64,000 nucleotides of DNA from Actinoplanes sp. L3-i22 (GCF_019704555.1 NZ_AP024745.1:5960501-6024500); one strand, 5' to 3'; positions 24,592 through 33,358 are shown, numbered from the stretch's first letter. Notes: generated by a model from the letters alone, not told the origin. A program made the numbers and translations.

Positions 24592-24795
24592 ATGCCCAAG
24601 GCCCAGTCCGTTCGGCCGCTCGCCCTTCCGGTGGTCTCCCCGCGCCTGCTGCTCACCGCGGCCGGTGTCGTGGTGCTGCTGCTCGCCCTCGCCTACCTGG
24701 TCGCGTTCGACCAGGGCGCGTTGTCGCGCAGCGGCATGTACATGCACGAGCTGATGCACGACGGCCGGCACCTGCTGGGTGTGCCGTGCCACTGA
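24592..24795 (+). CDS. cbtB: Cobalt transporter subunit CbtB
   Basis: A 67-aa protein with one membrane helix (LLLTAAGVVVLLLALAYLVA) and the diagnostic His-rich C-terminus MYMHELMHDGRHLLGVPCH, the proposed cobalt-binding tail. CbtA/CbtB are B12-regulated cobalt uptake proteins, and the riboswitch upstream fits this exactly. The next gene starts within its last codons. Confidence 0.93.
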   Translation: MPKAQSVRPLALPVVSPRLLLTAAGVVVLLLALAYLVAFDQGALSRSGMYMHELMHDGRHLLGVPCH

Positions 24796-25550
24796 GACTC
24801 AGCTTCGGGCGGCTGCTGATCGCCGGGTTGCTGGCCGGTCTGATCGCGGGGGTGCTCGCCGGTACGTTCGCGTACTTCGCCGGGGAGCCCCGCATCGACG
24901 CGGCGATCTCGATCGAGGAGCAGAACGCGCTCGCCCACGGCGAGGCCGGCGGCGGTGAGGAACTGGTCAGCCGGGACACGCAGAAACACGTCGGGCTGAT
25001 CCTGGCGACCGGCCTGTACGGGATCGCGATGGGTGGTTTCCTCGCGACCGGCTACACGCTGCTGCGGCGGCGGCTGCGCACCGGCAGCGACACCCGGGCC
25101 GCGTTCGGGCTCGCCGGGGCCGCCCTGGTCGGGATCGTGCTGGTGCCGTTCCTGAAGTATCCGCCGAATCCGCCCGCGGTCGGTGACCCGGCCACGATCA
25201 ACCAGCGGACGATCAGCTACCTGGCGGTACTGGCCCTCGGGCTGGTCGCGGTCTGGGCCGGGGTGCTGGCCGCCCGGACGCAGACGCACGAGTGGCGGCG
25301 GGCCACCGCCGGCCTGGCCGGGTTCCTGGTCGTGGTGACGGTCGCCTACCTGCTGCTGCCGACGGTCAACGAGGTTCCGGCCACGTTCCCGGCGGTGCTG
25401 CTGTGGAAGTTCCGGATCGCGTCGCTGGGCACCCAGGCCATCCTGTGGACGGTGCTCGGGCTGGCGTTCGCCGGCCTGCTCAGCCGGCTGGCGGGCAGTG
25501 CCGCGAACCCGGCGGTCACCGCGGACACCACCGTGACCGCCGACGCCTGA
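24786..25550 (+). CDS. cbtA: Cobalt transporter subunit CbtA
   Basis: A 254-aa membrane protein with about five to six helices, starting RLLIAGLLAGLIAGVLAGTF. TGLYGIAMGGFLATGYTLL and ALVGIVLVPFLKYPPNPPAV are characteristic CbtA stretches. GTG 24786 lies 10 bases inside cbtB, so translation is coupled. With CbtB it forms the cobalt permease that supplies B12 synthesis; high B12 would shut the unit off through the riboswitch. Confidence 0.92.
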   Translation: MPLRLSFGRLLIAGLLAGLIAGVLAGTFAYFAGEPRIDAAISIEEQNALAHGEAGGGEELVSRDTQKHVGLILATGLYGIAMGGFLATGYTLLRRRLRTGSDTRAAFGLAGAALVGIVLVPFLKYPPNPPAVGDPATINQRTISYLAVLALGLVAVWAGVLAARTQTHEWRRATAGLAGFLVVVTVAYLLLPTVNEVPATFPAVLLWKFRIASLGTQAILWTVLGLAFAGLLSRLAGSAANPAVTADTTVTADA

Positions 25551-25565
25551 CCCTTGATCCACCGC

Positions 25566-25597
25566 AACGCCGCGCGAGGGGACTCGCGCGGCGTTTT
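25566..25597 (+). terminator. Intrinsic terminator behind cbtA
   Basis: A 13-bp perfect stem (25566-25578 with 25583-25595), a 4-nt loop and a TTTT run. Confidence 0.88.
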
Positions 25598-25606
25598 GCG
25601 CGTACA

Positions 25607-25612
25607 TAGGGT
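25607..25612 (+). promoter_or_regulatory. -10 box TAGGGT, leaderless promoter
   Basis: TAGGGT ends six bases before the ATG at 25619. Confidence 0.55.
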
Positions 25613-25618
25613 GGGACG

Positions 25619-26068
25619 ATGCCCCGGTTCACGAGCCTCGACGACCTGCTCGGCCACGACGAGCTGGGCACCAGTGACTGGCATCTGGTCGACCAGGACC
25701 GGATCGACGGGTTCGCCCGGATCACCGGTGATCACCAGTGGATCCACACCGACCCGGAACGCGCCGCCAAGGACGGCCCGTTCGGCTCGACGATCGCGCA
25801 CGGCGCGCTGACCCTGTCGCTGTGCATGACGTTCCTGACCGAGGTGCTGCAGGTGGAGAGCGTCACGTTCGTCGTCAACGGCGGGTTCGACCGGGTCCGG
25901 TTCCAGAGCCCGGTGCGGTGCGGGGCCCGGCTGCGCGGCAAGGTCCGGCTGCTGGAGGCGCGGCGCCTCGGCGGCGGCGCCCGCCTGATCCTGCGGACGA
26001 CCGCCGAGATCGAGGGCGAGCGCCGCCCGGCGTGTGTCGCCGACCAGATCCTGGCCCTCTACGAGTGA
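25619..26068 (+). CDS. MaoC-family (R)-specific enoyl hydratase-like protein
   Basis: A 149-aa single hotdog domain. The hydratase-2 motif reads FARITGDHQWIHTDPERA, with the Asp/His pair that activates water, followed by GPFGSTIAHGALTLSL. It probably hydrates a trans-2-enoyl-CoA. It stands alone with a leaderless promoter behind a terminator. It ends one base before the stop of the convergent permease gene. Confidence 0.88.
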   Translation: MPRFTSLDDLLGHDELGTSDWHLVDQDRIDGFARITGDHQWIHTDPERAAKDGPFGSTIAHGALTLSLCMTFLTEVLQVESVTFVVNGGFDRVRFQSPVRCGARLRGKVRLLEARRLGGGARLILRTTAEIEGERRPACVADQILALYE

Positions 26069-26069
26069 G

Positions 26070-28343
26070 CTATTCGGTGCGCAGCGCGGCCGCGGTGCTG
26101 GTCCGGGCCGCCCACCCGGCCGGCAGCAGCGCACCGGCCACCGCGATCAGCAGGCCGCCGGCGGCGAACAGCAGCAGCTGCCCGGGCCGGTAGACGTCCA
26201 GGACCGACGCCGGCAGCCGGAAACCGGCGGTGTCGCCCATCCGGGTCACGATGGCGCGTTGCAGCAGCACGCCCGCCGGGGTGCCGGCCAGGCCCCCGGC
26301 CACGCCGAGGACGACGACCGACGCGACGACCATCGCGATCGTCTGCCGCGGCGCCATCCCGAGCGCCTTGTGCACACCCAGGTCGTGGACGCGTTCGCGG
26401 GTCTCCAGGACGACGGTGTTGAGCACGCCGAGGGCGGCGACGACGATCAGCAGCACGGTCAGCAGGCCGGCCAGGGCGTTGATGGTCAGGATCAGGCTCG
26501 CGGTGCCGCGGTCGACCGGCATCGCCTGCACGCTCAGCGGCTGCAGGGCCACATTCAGGGCTTTCGCGTACGCGTCGACGTCGGTGCCCGCCGTCACGAG
26601 CACGTCGAACTGATCCGGTTCGACCGATCCCAGGGTGGCGGCGGCGGTGAGGATCTGCAGGCCGTCGTTCTCGGTGTCGAACACCTCCCCGGCGATCCGG
26701 GCGCTCACCGGCCGGCCCTCGAAGGTCAGCGTCACCGTGTCGCCGACCCGCTTGCCGGTCGCGGTCAGGAACGGGGTCGCGACCACGATCTGGCCCGGCC
26801 CGGTGTACCAGGACCCGGCGACCAGGCGATAGCCGTACGAGCACCGCTGCCCGCTGCCGGCCAGCGTCTCCAACTCGTCGGCGAGCCCGGTGACACCCAC
26901 CCGCGTGCTCGCCACCGCGCAGGAGCCGGCCGTCCCGGGCTGCGCGGCGATCGTCGCGGCGATCGCGGCCGCGTCGAGGCCGCCCGCGGGCCGGTGCGGG
27001 CCGCCGATCACCTGCACGTCGCCGTGGTCGCCGGCGGCCTGGATCTCGGTGAGCGACGCGGCGAGCCCGGCCGCGAACGTGACCGCGGCCGCCCCGAACC
27101 CGATCGCCGCGACGATCGTCACCGAGCGGACCGGCCGGGCGAACGGGTGCGCCAGCCCCAGCGTCACCGGCCTGGGCAGCGGCAGCCGCCCGGTCAGCCG
27201 GGCCGCCCACCGGCCACGCCCCGGCGACGGGGTGCGGCCGGCGGCGAGCGCGTCGACGGTCCGCAGCCGGCCGGCCCGCGACGCGGCCACCCAGGCGGTC
27301 ACCGCGACCAGGCCGAGGATCACGGCGAGCACGCCGCCGGCCGCCCACGGCGCGACGCCGGCATCGGTCGTACCGTAGATGTCGTTGGTCTTTGCCAGCA
27401 GGCTCCGGGCGAGCAGAGCGCCGGCGGCCAGCCCGAGGATCGCCCCGGCCGTGGCCGGGAGCAGCGCCTGGCTCAGGTAGGCCAGCACGACCTGCCGCGG
27501 GGTGAAGCCGAGCGCCTTGAGGATGCCGATGCGGCGGGTGCCGGCGCTGACCGCCCCGGCGACCACGGTGCCGACGATCAGCACCGCCATCACCAGGCCG
27601 AGGACCCCGAACGCGATCAGGAACGGCACGAACAGGGCGGTGTTGCCGGCCGCGGCCCGCCGGGTGTCCTGCCACGACCGGGCCGAGGTCAGCGTCCCGG
27701 CGGGGACACTCGCCGTGATCGCCGCGAGGCCGGCGTCGACCTGACCGCCGGGGAACCGGTACAGCATCTGGTAGCCGGCCGGGGCGCTGATCTGCCCGGG
27801 GACGACCCAGCCGCCGGCGGTCTCGCTGATCGACCGGGCCACCCCGACGATGGTCAGAGTCGGACTGCCGGGCAGGTCCGGCACCGTCCACGCGCGGCCG
27901 ATCGCCCGGGAGTTGCCGCGGAACCGGCCGTCGCTGTTCAGGACGAGCTCGCCCGGCCGGCTCGCCCACCGCCCGTCGAGCAGGGTGAGCTCGTCGACCG
28001 GTCCGCCCGGATCGGCCCGGCCGACGACGGTGACCTGCGGCAACGGCTGGCCGTGGTCGTCGACCGGGTGGATTGCCGCGATCGGGAACGGCCCGGCCGC
28101 CGCGCTCGCCCCGCCGGTGTGTGCGGTCGCGGTGACCTGCGCGGAGCCGGCGGTGAACGCGGCGGTCAGGTGTGCGCCGTGCTGCTGCTCGAACGCCCGG
28201 TCGAACGGCGCGTCCGAGGCGACCAGCAGGGTCGCGCCGAGCACCGACGCGGTCACCGCGATCAGCACGACCAGCCCGACGACGACGGTCTGCGTCCGCC
28301 GGCGGCCCACGCCGGCGCGGACCACCCGGCCCAGCGCGCCCAT
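26070..28343 (-). CDS. FtsX-like ABC transporter permease
   Basis: A 757-aa membrane protein of the MacB/FtsX exporter type: an N-terminal helix, a large extracytoplasmic domain (about residues 45-240), three helices, a second N-terminal helix with extracytoplasmic domain (about 410-590) and three final helices. The two coupling repeats RRIGILKALGFTPRQVVLAY and VHDLGVHKALGMAPRQTIAM are diagnostic. Its ATG overlaps the ATPase stop by one base (TGATG). With the ATPase it forms a lipoprotein/peptide/drug-type export or mechanotransmission system of unknown cargo. Confidence 0.9.
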   Translation of the reverse strand: MGALGRVVRAGVGRRRTQTVVVGLVVLIAVTASVLGATLLVASDAPFDRAFEQQHGAHLTAAFTAGSAQVTATAHTGGASAAAGPFPIAAIHPVDDHGQPLPQVTVVGRADPGGPVDELTLLDGRWASRPGELVLNSDGRFRGNSRAIGRAWTVPDLPGSPTLTIVGVARSISETAGGWVVPGQISAPAGYQMLYRFPGGQVDAGLAAITASVPAGTLTSARSWQDTRRAAAGNTALFVPFLIAFGVLGLVMAVLIVGTVVAGAVSAGTRRIGILKALGFTPRQVVLAYLSQALLPATAGAILGLAAGALLARSLLAKTNDIYGTTDAGVAPWAAGGVLAVILGLVAVTAWVAASRAGRLRTVDALAAGRTPSPGRGRWAARLTGRLPLPRPVTLGLAHPFARPVRSVTIVAAIGFGAAAVTFAAGLAASLTEIQAAGDHGDVQVIGGPHRPAGGLDAAAIAATIAAQPGTAGSCAVASTRVGVTGLADELETLAGSGQRCSYGYRLVAGSWYTGPGQIVVATPFLTATGKRVGDTVTLTFEGRPVSARIAGEVFDTENDGLQILTAAATLGSVEPDQFDVLVTAGTDVDAYAKALNVALQPLSVQAMPVDRGTASLILTINALAGLLTVLLIVVAALGVLNTVVLETRERVHDLGVHKALGMAPRQTIAMVVASVVVLGVAGGLAGTPAGVLLQRAIVTRMGDTAGFRLPASVLDVYRPGQLLLFAAGGLLIAVAGALLPAGWAARTSTAAALRTE

Positions 28344-28996
28344 CAGGCGACCTGCCCGTCGACCAGGCGGATCGTGCGGGTCGCGCAGGCCCGCGCCAGC
28401 CCCAGATCATGGGTGACCATGACGATCGTCTGCCCGCCGGCCCGCAACTCGTTCAGCAGATTGCGCACGTCCTGCCCCGACGCCGAGTCCAGGGCGCCGG
28501 TCGGCTCGTCGGCCAGCAGCAGCGCCGGCCGGTTCATCAGCGCCCGCGCCACCGCGACCCGCTGCCGCTCCCCGCCGGACAACCGGCCCGGATACGTGCC
28601 CGCGTGCCGGCCGACGCCGAGCACCTCCAGCAGTTCGGCGGCACGACGGCGGGCCGTGCCGCGCGGCATCCCGCCCAGCTGCGCCGGCAGCATCACGTTG
28701 TCGGCCACGGTCAGATCATCGAGCAGATGAAAAAACTGAAAGACCAGGCCGATTTTCGTACGGCGATAGCGCGCCGACCCGGCCTCGCCCAGTTCGTCGA
28801 CGCGGACCCCGTCGACCGTCACGGTCCCGCCCGACGGCCGGTCCAGGCCGGCGACCAGGTTCAACAGGGTCGACTTGCCGCTGCCGGACGGGCCCAGGAC
28901 CGCGACCGCCTCCCCGGCGGCGATGGTCAGCGACACGTCCCGCAGCGCCGGCGGCCCGTCGTCGTAGGCCCGGCTCACCCCACTCAGCTCGATCAT
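28343..28996 (-). CDS. ABC transporter ATP-binding protein (MacB/LolD-like)
   Basis: A 217-aa ATPase with Walker A GPSGSGKSTLLNLVAG, signature LSGGERQRVAVARAL, Walker B LLLADEPTGALD and the H-loop VTHDLGLAR. It energises the FtsX-like permease encoded directly downstream. TACCGT (29004-29009 on the complement), seven bases before the ATG, implies a leaderless mRNA. It is divergent from a two-component system, which is a common control for such exporters. Confidence 0.93.
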   Translation of the reverse strand: MIELSGVSRAYDDGPPALRDVSLTIAAGEAVAVLGPSGSGKSTLLNLVAGLDRPSGGTVTVDGVRVDELGEAGSARYRRTKIGLVFQFFHLLDDLTVADNVMLPAQLGGMPRGTARRRAAELLEVLGVGRHAGTYPGRLSGGERQRVAVARALMNRPALLLADEPTGALDSASGQDVRNLLNELRAGGQTIVMVTHDLGLARACATRTIRLVDGQVA

Positions 28997-29003
28997 GCCG
29001 TCG

Positions 29004-29009
29004 ACGGTA
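29004..29009 (-). promoter_or_regulatory. -10 box TACCGT, leaderless ABC operon promoter
   Basis: On the minus strand TACCGT ends seven bases before the ATG at 28996. The opposing kinase promoter lies about 75 bases away. Confidence 0.5.
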
Positions 29010-29084
29010 GGAGCGCACCGGGGGCGGGCGCGTCATCACTTCTGTGTAGTCCTGCGGCGGATGCCACCGGCATGGACCGGCGCC

Positions 29085-29090
29085 GATAAT
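29085..29090 (+). promoter_or_regulatory. -10 box GATAAT, kinase promoter
   Basis: GATAAT ends six bases before GTG 29097 and nine before ATG 29100, supporting a leaderless transcript. Confidence 0.5.
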
Positions 29091-29096
29091 GGCCCG

Positions 29097-30263
29097 GTGA
29101 TGAACGGGTTGCTGCGCCGGTCCGGGAGCCTGCCCCCGCTGTCGTGGCGCGGCCAGGTCTTCGACGTGCTCCTGGCCGTGACACTGCTCGGGGCCGCGGT
29201 GCTGGCCGGCAGCGGCGACGCGCCGCAGCCGCAGCAGACGCCGCGGGTCGCCGGGCCGCTGTTCCCGCCGATCGAGCAGCATCAGAGCGGCTGGGTGCTG
29301 GTGCTGGTCGTGGTGCCGCTGTGCGTGCGGCGCCGCTACCCCCTGGCCGGGCTGGCGGCGGTGCTGGCGACGGCGCCGTTCGTGGCCGGCAACGACGCGG
29401 CGCTGCGGGTGTCGTTCTACGCGTGCGTGATCGCCGCGTACACGGCGGCGGTCTACAGCCCGTACCGGATCCCCGCGCTGGCCGGTCTCGGCGCCGGCGC
29501 GGTGCTGTACGCCGGGCTGCAGGACGGGGCGCCGACCGTGCCGCCCGAGGTGGTGCCGGTGCTGGTGCTGGGCGCGCTCGCGGTCGCCGCCGACGGGCTG
29601 CGCCGCTGGCGGCTGCGGGCCGGGCAGCGGGCGGTCGCGCTGCGGCACGCCGCCGAGCACGAACGGGCCCGGATCGCCCGGGAACTGCACGACGTCGTCA
29701 CCCACCACGTCAGCATGATGATCATCCAGGCGGGGGCGGCCCGCAAAGTCCTCGACGGCGCCCCGGAACAGGCCCGGGAGGCGCTGCTCGCGATCGAGGC
29801 CGGCGGCCGGGCCGCGATGACCGAGCTGCGGCACGTGATGGGCCTGCTCGCCCCGGACGACACCGGCGACCTGGCCCCGCAGCCCGGCCTCGACCGGCTC
29901 GACGCGCTCGTCGACCGGCTCAGCGGCAGCGGCGTCCCGGTCACCCTGACCCGCACCGGACGGCCCCGGCCGATGCCCGCCGGGGTCGAACTGGCCGCCT
30001 ACCGGGTGGTGCAGGAAGCGTTGACGAACACGGTCAAGCACGCCGCCGGGGCGAGCGCGGCCGTGGTCGTCGACTACGGCCCGGACCAGCTGCGGGTCCG
30101 GGTGACCGACACCGGCGGGGCGCCGCGCGGCCCGGCCGGCGCCGGCCGCGGCCTGATCGGGCTGCGGGAACGCCTCGCCGTCTACGGCGGCACGCTGCAC
30201 AGCGGGCCACGGCCGGCCGGCGGCTACCGGGTCGACGCCCGGATCCCGGTGGAGGCGGCGTGA
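29097..30263 (+). CDS. NarL-type sensor histidine kinase
   Basis: A ~388-aa protein with an N-terminal region of about five membrane helices (VFDVLLAVTLLGAAVL; VLVLVVVPLCVRRRYPLAGL...). HisKA_3 follows, with HERARIARELHDVVTHHVSM (phospho-acceptor His about residue 198), and then an HATPase region (ALTNTVKHAAGASAAV; AGRGLIGLRERLAVYGG). GTG 29097 or ATG 29100 is the start. The stop overlaps the response-regulator start (GTGA). The divergent ABC exporter is a likely target of the pair. Confidence 0.9.
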   Translation: MMNGLLRRSGSLPPLSWRGQVFDVLLAVTLLGAAVLAGSGDAPQPQQTPRVAGPLFPPIEQHQSGWVLVLVVVPLCVRRRYPLAGLAAVLATAPFVAGNDAALRVSFYACVIAAYTAAVYSPYRIPALAGLGAGAVLYAGLQDGAPTVPPEVVPVLVLGALAVAADGLRRWRLRAGQRAVALRHAAEHERARIARELHDVVTHHVSMMIIQAGAARKVLDGAPEQAREALLAIEAGGRAAMTELRHVMGLLAPDDTGDLAPQPGLDRLDALVDRLSGSGVPVTLTRTGRPRPMPAGVELAAYRVVQEALTNTVKHAAGASAAVVVDYGPDQLRVRVTDTGGAPRGPAGAGRGLIGLRERLAVYGGTLHSGPRPAGGYRVDARIPVEAA

Positions 30264-30916
30264 CCGGGAACCCGCGGGTGGTGATCGCCGACGACCAGGC
30301 CCTGGTCCGGGCCGGATTCCGGATGATCCTGACCGCCGACGGCATCGACGTGGTCGCCGAGGCCGCCGACGGGGACGCGGCCGTGCGCGCGGTCGCCGCG
30401 ACCGGCCCGGACGTGGTGCTGATGGACATCCGGATGCCCGAGCTCGACGGCCTCGAAGCGACCCGGCGGATCCTGACCGGCGCCCCCGGCGAACCCCGGG
30501 TGATCATGCTGACCACGTTCGACCTGGACCACTACGTGTACGCGGCGCTGACCGCCGGGGCCAGTGGCTTCCTGCTCAAGGACGTCACCCCGGAACACCT
30601 GGTGGCGGCGGTGCGCCTGGTCCGGGCCGGGGACGCGCTGCTGGCCCCGGCGATCACCCGGCGGCTGGTCGAACGGTTCGCGCACCGCGAGCCCGGCGGC
30701 GCGGACCGGGACCTGGCCGTGCTGACCCCGCGCGAACGGGAGGTCCTGCGGCTGCTCGCGCACGGCCTGAGCAACGCCGAGCTGGCCGCCCGGCTGCACC
30801 TGTCGGAGGCGACGGTGAAGACGCACGTGGCCCGGATCCTGGCGAAACTGCAGCTGCGCGACCGGGTCCAGGCGGTCGTGCTGGCCTACCGCACCGGGCT
30901 GGTCACCCCGGGCTAA
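30260..30916 (+). CDS. NarL/FixJ-family response regulator
   Basis: A 218-aa regulator. The receiver domain has acidic DD (VIADDQALVRAGF), phospho-acceptor Asp56 (VVLMDIRMPELDG) and the Thr/Lys pair (MLTTFD; FLLKD). The C-terminal LuxR HTH is LTPREREVLRLLAHGLSNAE then LSEATVKTHVARIL. It is translationally coupled to its kinase. It overlaps the end of the convergent 30913 gene by four bases. Confidence 0.93.
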   Translation: MTGNPRVVIADDQALVRAGFRMILTADGIDVVAEAADGDAAVRAVAATGPDVVLMDIRMPELDGLEATRRILTGAPGEPRVIMLTTFDLDHYVYAALTAGASGFLLKDVTPEHLVAAVRLVRAGDALLAPAITRRLVERFAHREPGGADRDLAVLTPREREVLRLLAHGLSNAELAARLHLSEATVKTHVARILAKLQLRDRVQAVVLAYRTGLVTPG

Positions 30917-31500
30917 CCACCGGCGATCAGGGTGTCGCCGGGGACCGGGACGCACCGGCCGACCGGGCCGTCGGCCAGCCGGATCGCGGCCCTGGTGCTG
31001 CCCTTGTCGATCTGGACGGCGTAGACGAACGTCTGGCCCGGCCCGATGAACTCCGGGTGGACCTTGAAGTAGTGATCGGGTTCGGACAGGGTCGACCAGT
31101 CGACCAGCCCCAGTGGCATCCGCTGCGGCGGCACGAAGTCGGCGCGCGGGGCCTGGCAGACGGTGCGGGCCGGCAGGAAGTCGACGACGGCCCGGACCCC
31201 GAACGACGCGATGCGCCGCTGCAGGCCGGCGGCGTCGGTGTACTGGCGGATGGTGATCCGGATCGAGCCGTCCGGGTCGCGTTGCACCGCGTACGCGGGC
31301 GTGGTGCGCAGCAGCGGCACGGTGACCGCGGACGCGGCGGCCACCAGGACCGCCGCGGCGGCCAGCGCCAGGGTGCGGCGCCGCGGGGTGACCGCGGGCG
31401 GCGGGGGCGGGCCGGTCAGCCGGTCCAGGTGCTCCTGCCGAGCGGCCAGCGGGCGCAGCGCGGTGAGCAGGCGGTCCTCGAACGTCTCAGGCGTACTCAT
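30913..31500 (-). CDS. Single-pass membrane protein, putative partner of the 31487 sigma factor
   Basis: A 195-aa protein with a cytoplasmic N-terminus (MSTPETFEDRLLTALRPLAA), one helix at about residues 43-65 (TLALAAAAVLVAAASAVTVPLL) and a short extracytoplasmic part with two Cys. It overlaps the sigma gene by 14 bases. An anti-sigma-like role is inferred from topology and coupling. Confidence 0.65.
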   Translation of the reverse strand: MSTPETFEDRLLTALRPLAARQEHLDRLTGPPPPPAVTPRRRTLALAAAAVLVAAASAVTVPLLRTTPAYAVQRDPDGSIRITIRQYTDAAGLQRRIASFGVRAVVDFLPARTVCQAPRADFVPPQRMPLGLVDWSTLSEPDHYFKVHPEFIGPGQTFVYAVQIDKGSTRAAIRLADGPVGRCVPVPGDTLIAGG

Positions 31501-32026
31501 GGGTGGTGCCTCCCAGCGGGATGTCGTCGGTGAGCAGCTCGCGCAGCCGGTGGCGGGCCCGGTGCAGGCGGACCCGGGCGGCGATCGGGGACATGCCGAG
31601 CGCGGCCGCGGCGTCGGCGACCGGCAGGCCGTCGACGGCGACGAGCTCGAGCAGGCGGCGGGTGCCGTCCGGGATCGCGGACAGGGCCCGGTAGACGCGC
31701 CGGGCGGACGCCTCGGCGTCGATGCGTTCCTCGATGCGGGCCACGTCGGCCGGATCGAGCAGCCGCCGGCCGGCGACCCGGCGGGTCGCGGTGGTCTCCC
31801 GGCGGGCCCGGCGGTGCTCGGCGGCGACCACGTGGTGGGCGACCCCGTACAGCCAGGCGGTGCGGCTGCCCCGGTCGGGGCGGTAGGTGTGCGCGGACTC
31901 GATCACGGCGACGAACACGTCCGCGGTCAGGTCCGCGGCCAGGTGCGGGTCGTCGACGCGGCGGGCGACGAAGCGGGTGACCGGCCCGATGTGCTGCCGG
32001 TAGAACGCCTCGAACGGGTCGTCCAC
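31487..32026 (-). CDS. ECF-type RNA polymerase sigma factor
   Basis: A 179-aa factor. Region 2 contains DPHLAADLTADVFVAVIESA and RTAWLYGVAHHVVAAEHRR; region 4 contains IPDGTRRLLELVAVDGLPVA and the HTH DAAAALGMSPIAARVRLHRA. It is the sixth sigma factor of the window. GTG start at 32026. Confidence 0.9.
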   Translation of the reverse strand: MDDPFEAFYRQHIGPVTRFVARRVDDPHLAADLTADVFVAVIESAHTYRPDRGSRTAWLYGVAHHVVAAEHRRARRETTATRRVAGRRLLDPADVARIEERIDAEASARRVYRALSAIPDGTRRLLELVAVDGLPVADAAAALGMSPIAARVRLHRARHRLRELLTDDIPLGGTTHEYA

Positions 32027-32079
32027 GGGGCCTCCTTCGATGTCTTCACACCACTACTTGGGCCGGGCGGCCCGTGGTG

Positions 32080-32592
32080 TTACATCGACGTCAGCCAGGC
32101 CCGGGTGGCTCGCGGGGAGCGCAGCAGCACGACCGGGGGCATCGCCGGGTCGTGGCGCCACGCCCGCATCCGCGCCCGTTTGCGGGGGAACGAGCGGAAC
32201 TGCTGCACGACGATCGAGTCGCGGGTGAACAGTGCGCGCAGCGACTCGGTGTTGCCGTTGCAGATCTCGGTGCGGCGCACCGCGCTGGTCAGGCTGCGCC
32301 GCAGCAACCGGAACAGGCACAACAGGCGCGGATAGTCGAGGCAGACGATCAGGTCGGCGCGGGCCGTCGGCACGTCGATCCAGGACAGGTAGGCGCTGTC
32401 GAGCACCCACGCGTCGCCGGCGCAGATCGCCGCGATCCGCTGCCGCTGCACCGCGGTGGGGACCTCGACCCAGCCCGGTTCCCAGGTCAGGTCGTCGACG
32501 GCGTGCCAGGGCAGGCCGGTCCGCTGCCCGATCCGGCGGGCGAGGGTGGTCTTGCCGGAGCCGGTCACCCCGTACACAAGAATGCGTTTGAT
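32080..32592 (-). CDS. P-loop nucleoside kinase-like protein (adenylate-kinase/FlaR type), apparent ATC start
   Basis: An AAA_18/topology-modulation-like P-loop protein: Walker A GVTGSGKTTLARRIG, HAVDDLTWEPGW (substrate-side acid), DLIVCLDYPRLLCLFRLLRR and an Arg-rich lid. The first standard start is GTG 32577, which cuts the P-loop beta strand and has no ribosome site. Extending to ATC at 32590-32592 gives the normal N-terminus (M)KRILVYGVTGSGKTT, and AAGG at 32601-32604 is then spaced eight bases away. I therefore place the start at ATC 32592; with GTG 32577 the protein would be 165 aa. Confidence 0.75.
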   Translation of the reverse strand: MKRILVYGVTGSGKTTLARRIGQRTGLPWHAVDDLTWEPGWVEVPTAVQRQRIAAICAGDAWVLDSAYLSWIDVPTARADLIVCLDYPRLLCLFRLLRRSLTSAVRRTEICNGNTESLRALFTRDSIVVQQFRSFPRKRARMRAWRHDPAMPPVVLLRSPRATRAWLTSM

Positions 32593-32665
32593 GGTCGTCG
32601 CCTTCCGTGCCGCGCGGCCGCGACCGCGCCCGGAAGATCATCTCGCGATCCTCCGGGCACCGCGG

Positions 32666-33346
32666 TCAGGGATTCAGGAACCGGCGCAGCTCGGTGATGA
32701 ACGCGGTCGGCTGCTCGGTGTGGACGTGATGGCCGGCGGTGACCGACGCGAGGATCGCGCCGGGGATGCGGGCGGCGGCGTCGGCGAGCAGCTCGTGCGG
32801 GACCGGGCTCTCCGCCCCGCTGATGATCAGGGTCGGGACGGACAGCCCGGACAGCGCCTGCCACCAGGCCGGATCCGGATCGTTGAGCTGGGCGCGGATC
32901 GCGTTGACCGCGGCGAAGTCGAACCCGGTCGGCTCGGCGGGCTGCCGCAACGGCGGGCGGGGCATCGAACCGGGACGCGGCACGCTGCTGTCCTCCAGCA
33001 CCAGATGCGTGACCCGTTCCGGCGCGGCCAGCGCCAGCAGGGTGGCGACCACCCCGCCCATCGAATGGCCGACCAGCACACACCGGTCGATGCCGGTGGC
33101 GTCGAGGAAGGCGAGCACGTCGTCGCGCATCAGCTCGAACGAGTACTTGCCCGGGCGGGAACTGTCGCCGTGACCGCGCAGGTCCAGGGCGTAGACGTAG
33201 TGGGTCTCGATCAGGTCGGGCAGGACGGTCGCCCAGTCGGTGCGGTTGTCGCCGAGGCCGTGCAACAGCACCATCGGCGGGTTGCCGGGATCGCCGGCGG
33301 TCTGGTAGGCGACGGTTACCCCATTGACATCCAGTCGCGTCGTCAT
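32666..33346 (-). CDS. Alpha/beta-hydrolase
   Basis: A 226-aa alpha/beta-hydrolase: oxyanion VLLHGLGDNRTDW, DLRGHGDS, nucleophile elbow GHSMGG (Ser95), a probable acid in ISGAESPVP and the catalytic His in AGHHVHTEQP. Substrate unknown; esterase or lactonase-type chemistry is likely. TACATT six bases before the ATG marks a leaderless promoter. Confidence 0.88.
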   Translation of the reverse strand: MTTRLDVNGVTVAYQTAGDPGNPPMVLLHGLGDNRTDWATVLPDLIETHYVYALDLRGHGDSSRPGKYSFELMRDDVLAFLDATGIDRCVLVGHSMGGVVATLLALAAPERVTHLVLEDSSVPRPGSMPRPPLRQPAEPTGFDFAAVNAIRAQLNDPDPAWWQALSGLSVPTLIISGAESPVPHELLADAAARIPGAILASVTAGHHVHTEQPTAFITELRRFLNP

Positions 33347-33352
33347 GGCCGG

Positions 33353-33358
33353 AATGTA
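33353..33358 (-). promoter_or_regulatory. -10 box TACATT, leaderless promoter
   Basis: On the minus strand TACATT ends six bases before the ATG at 33346. Confidence 0.5.
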
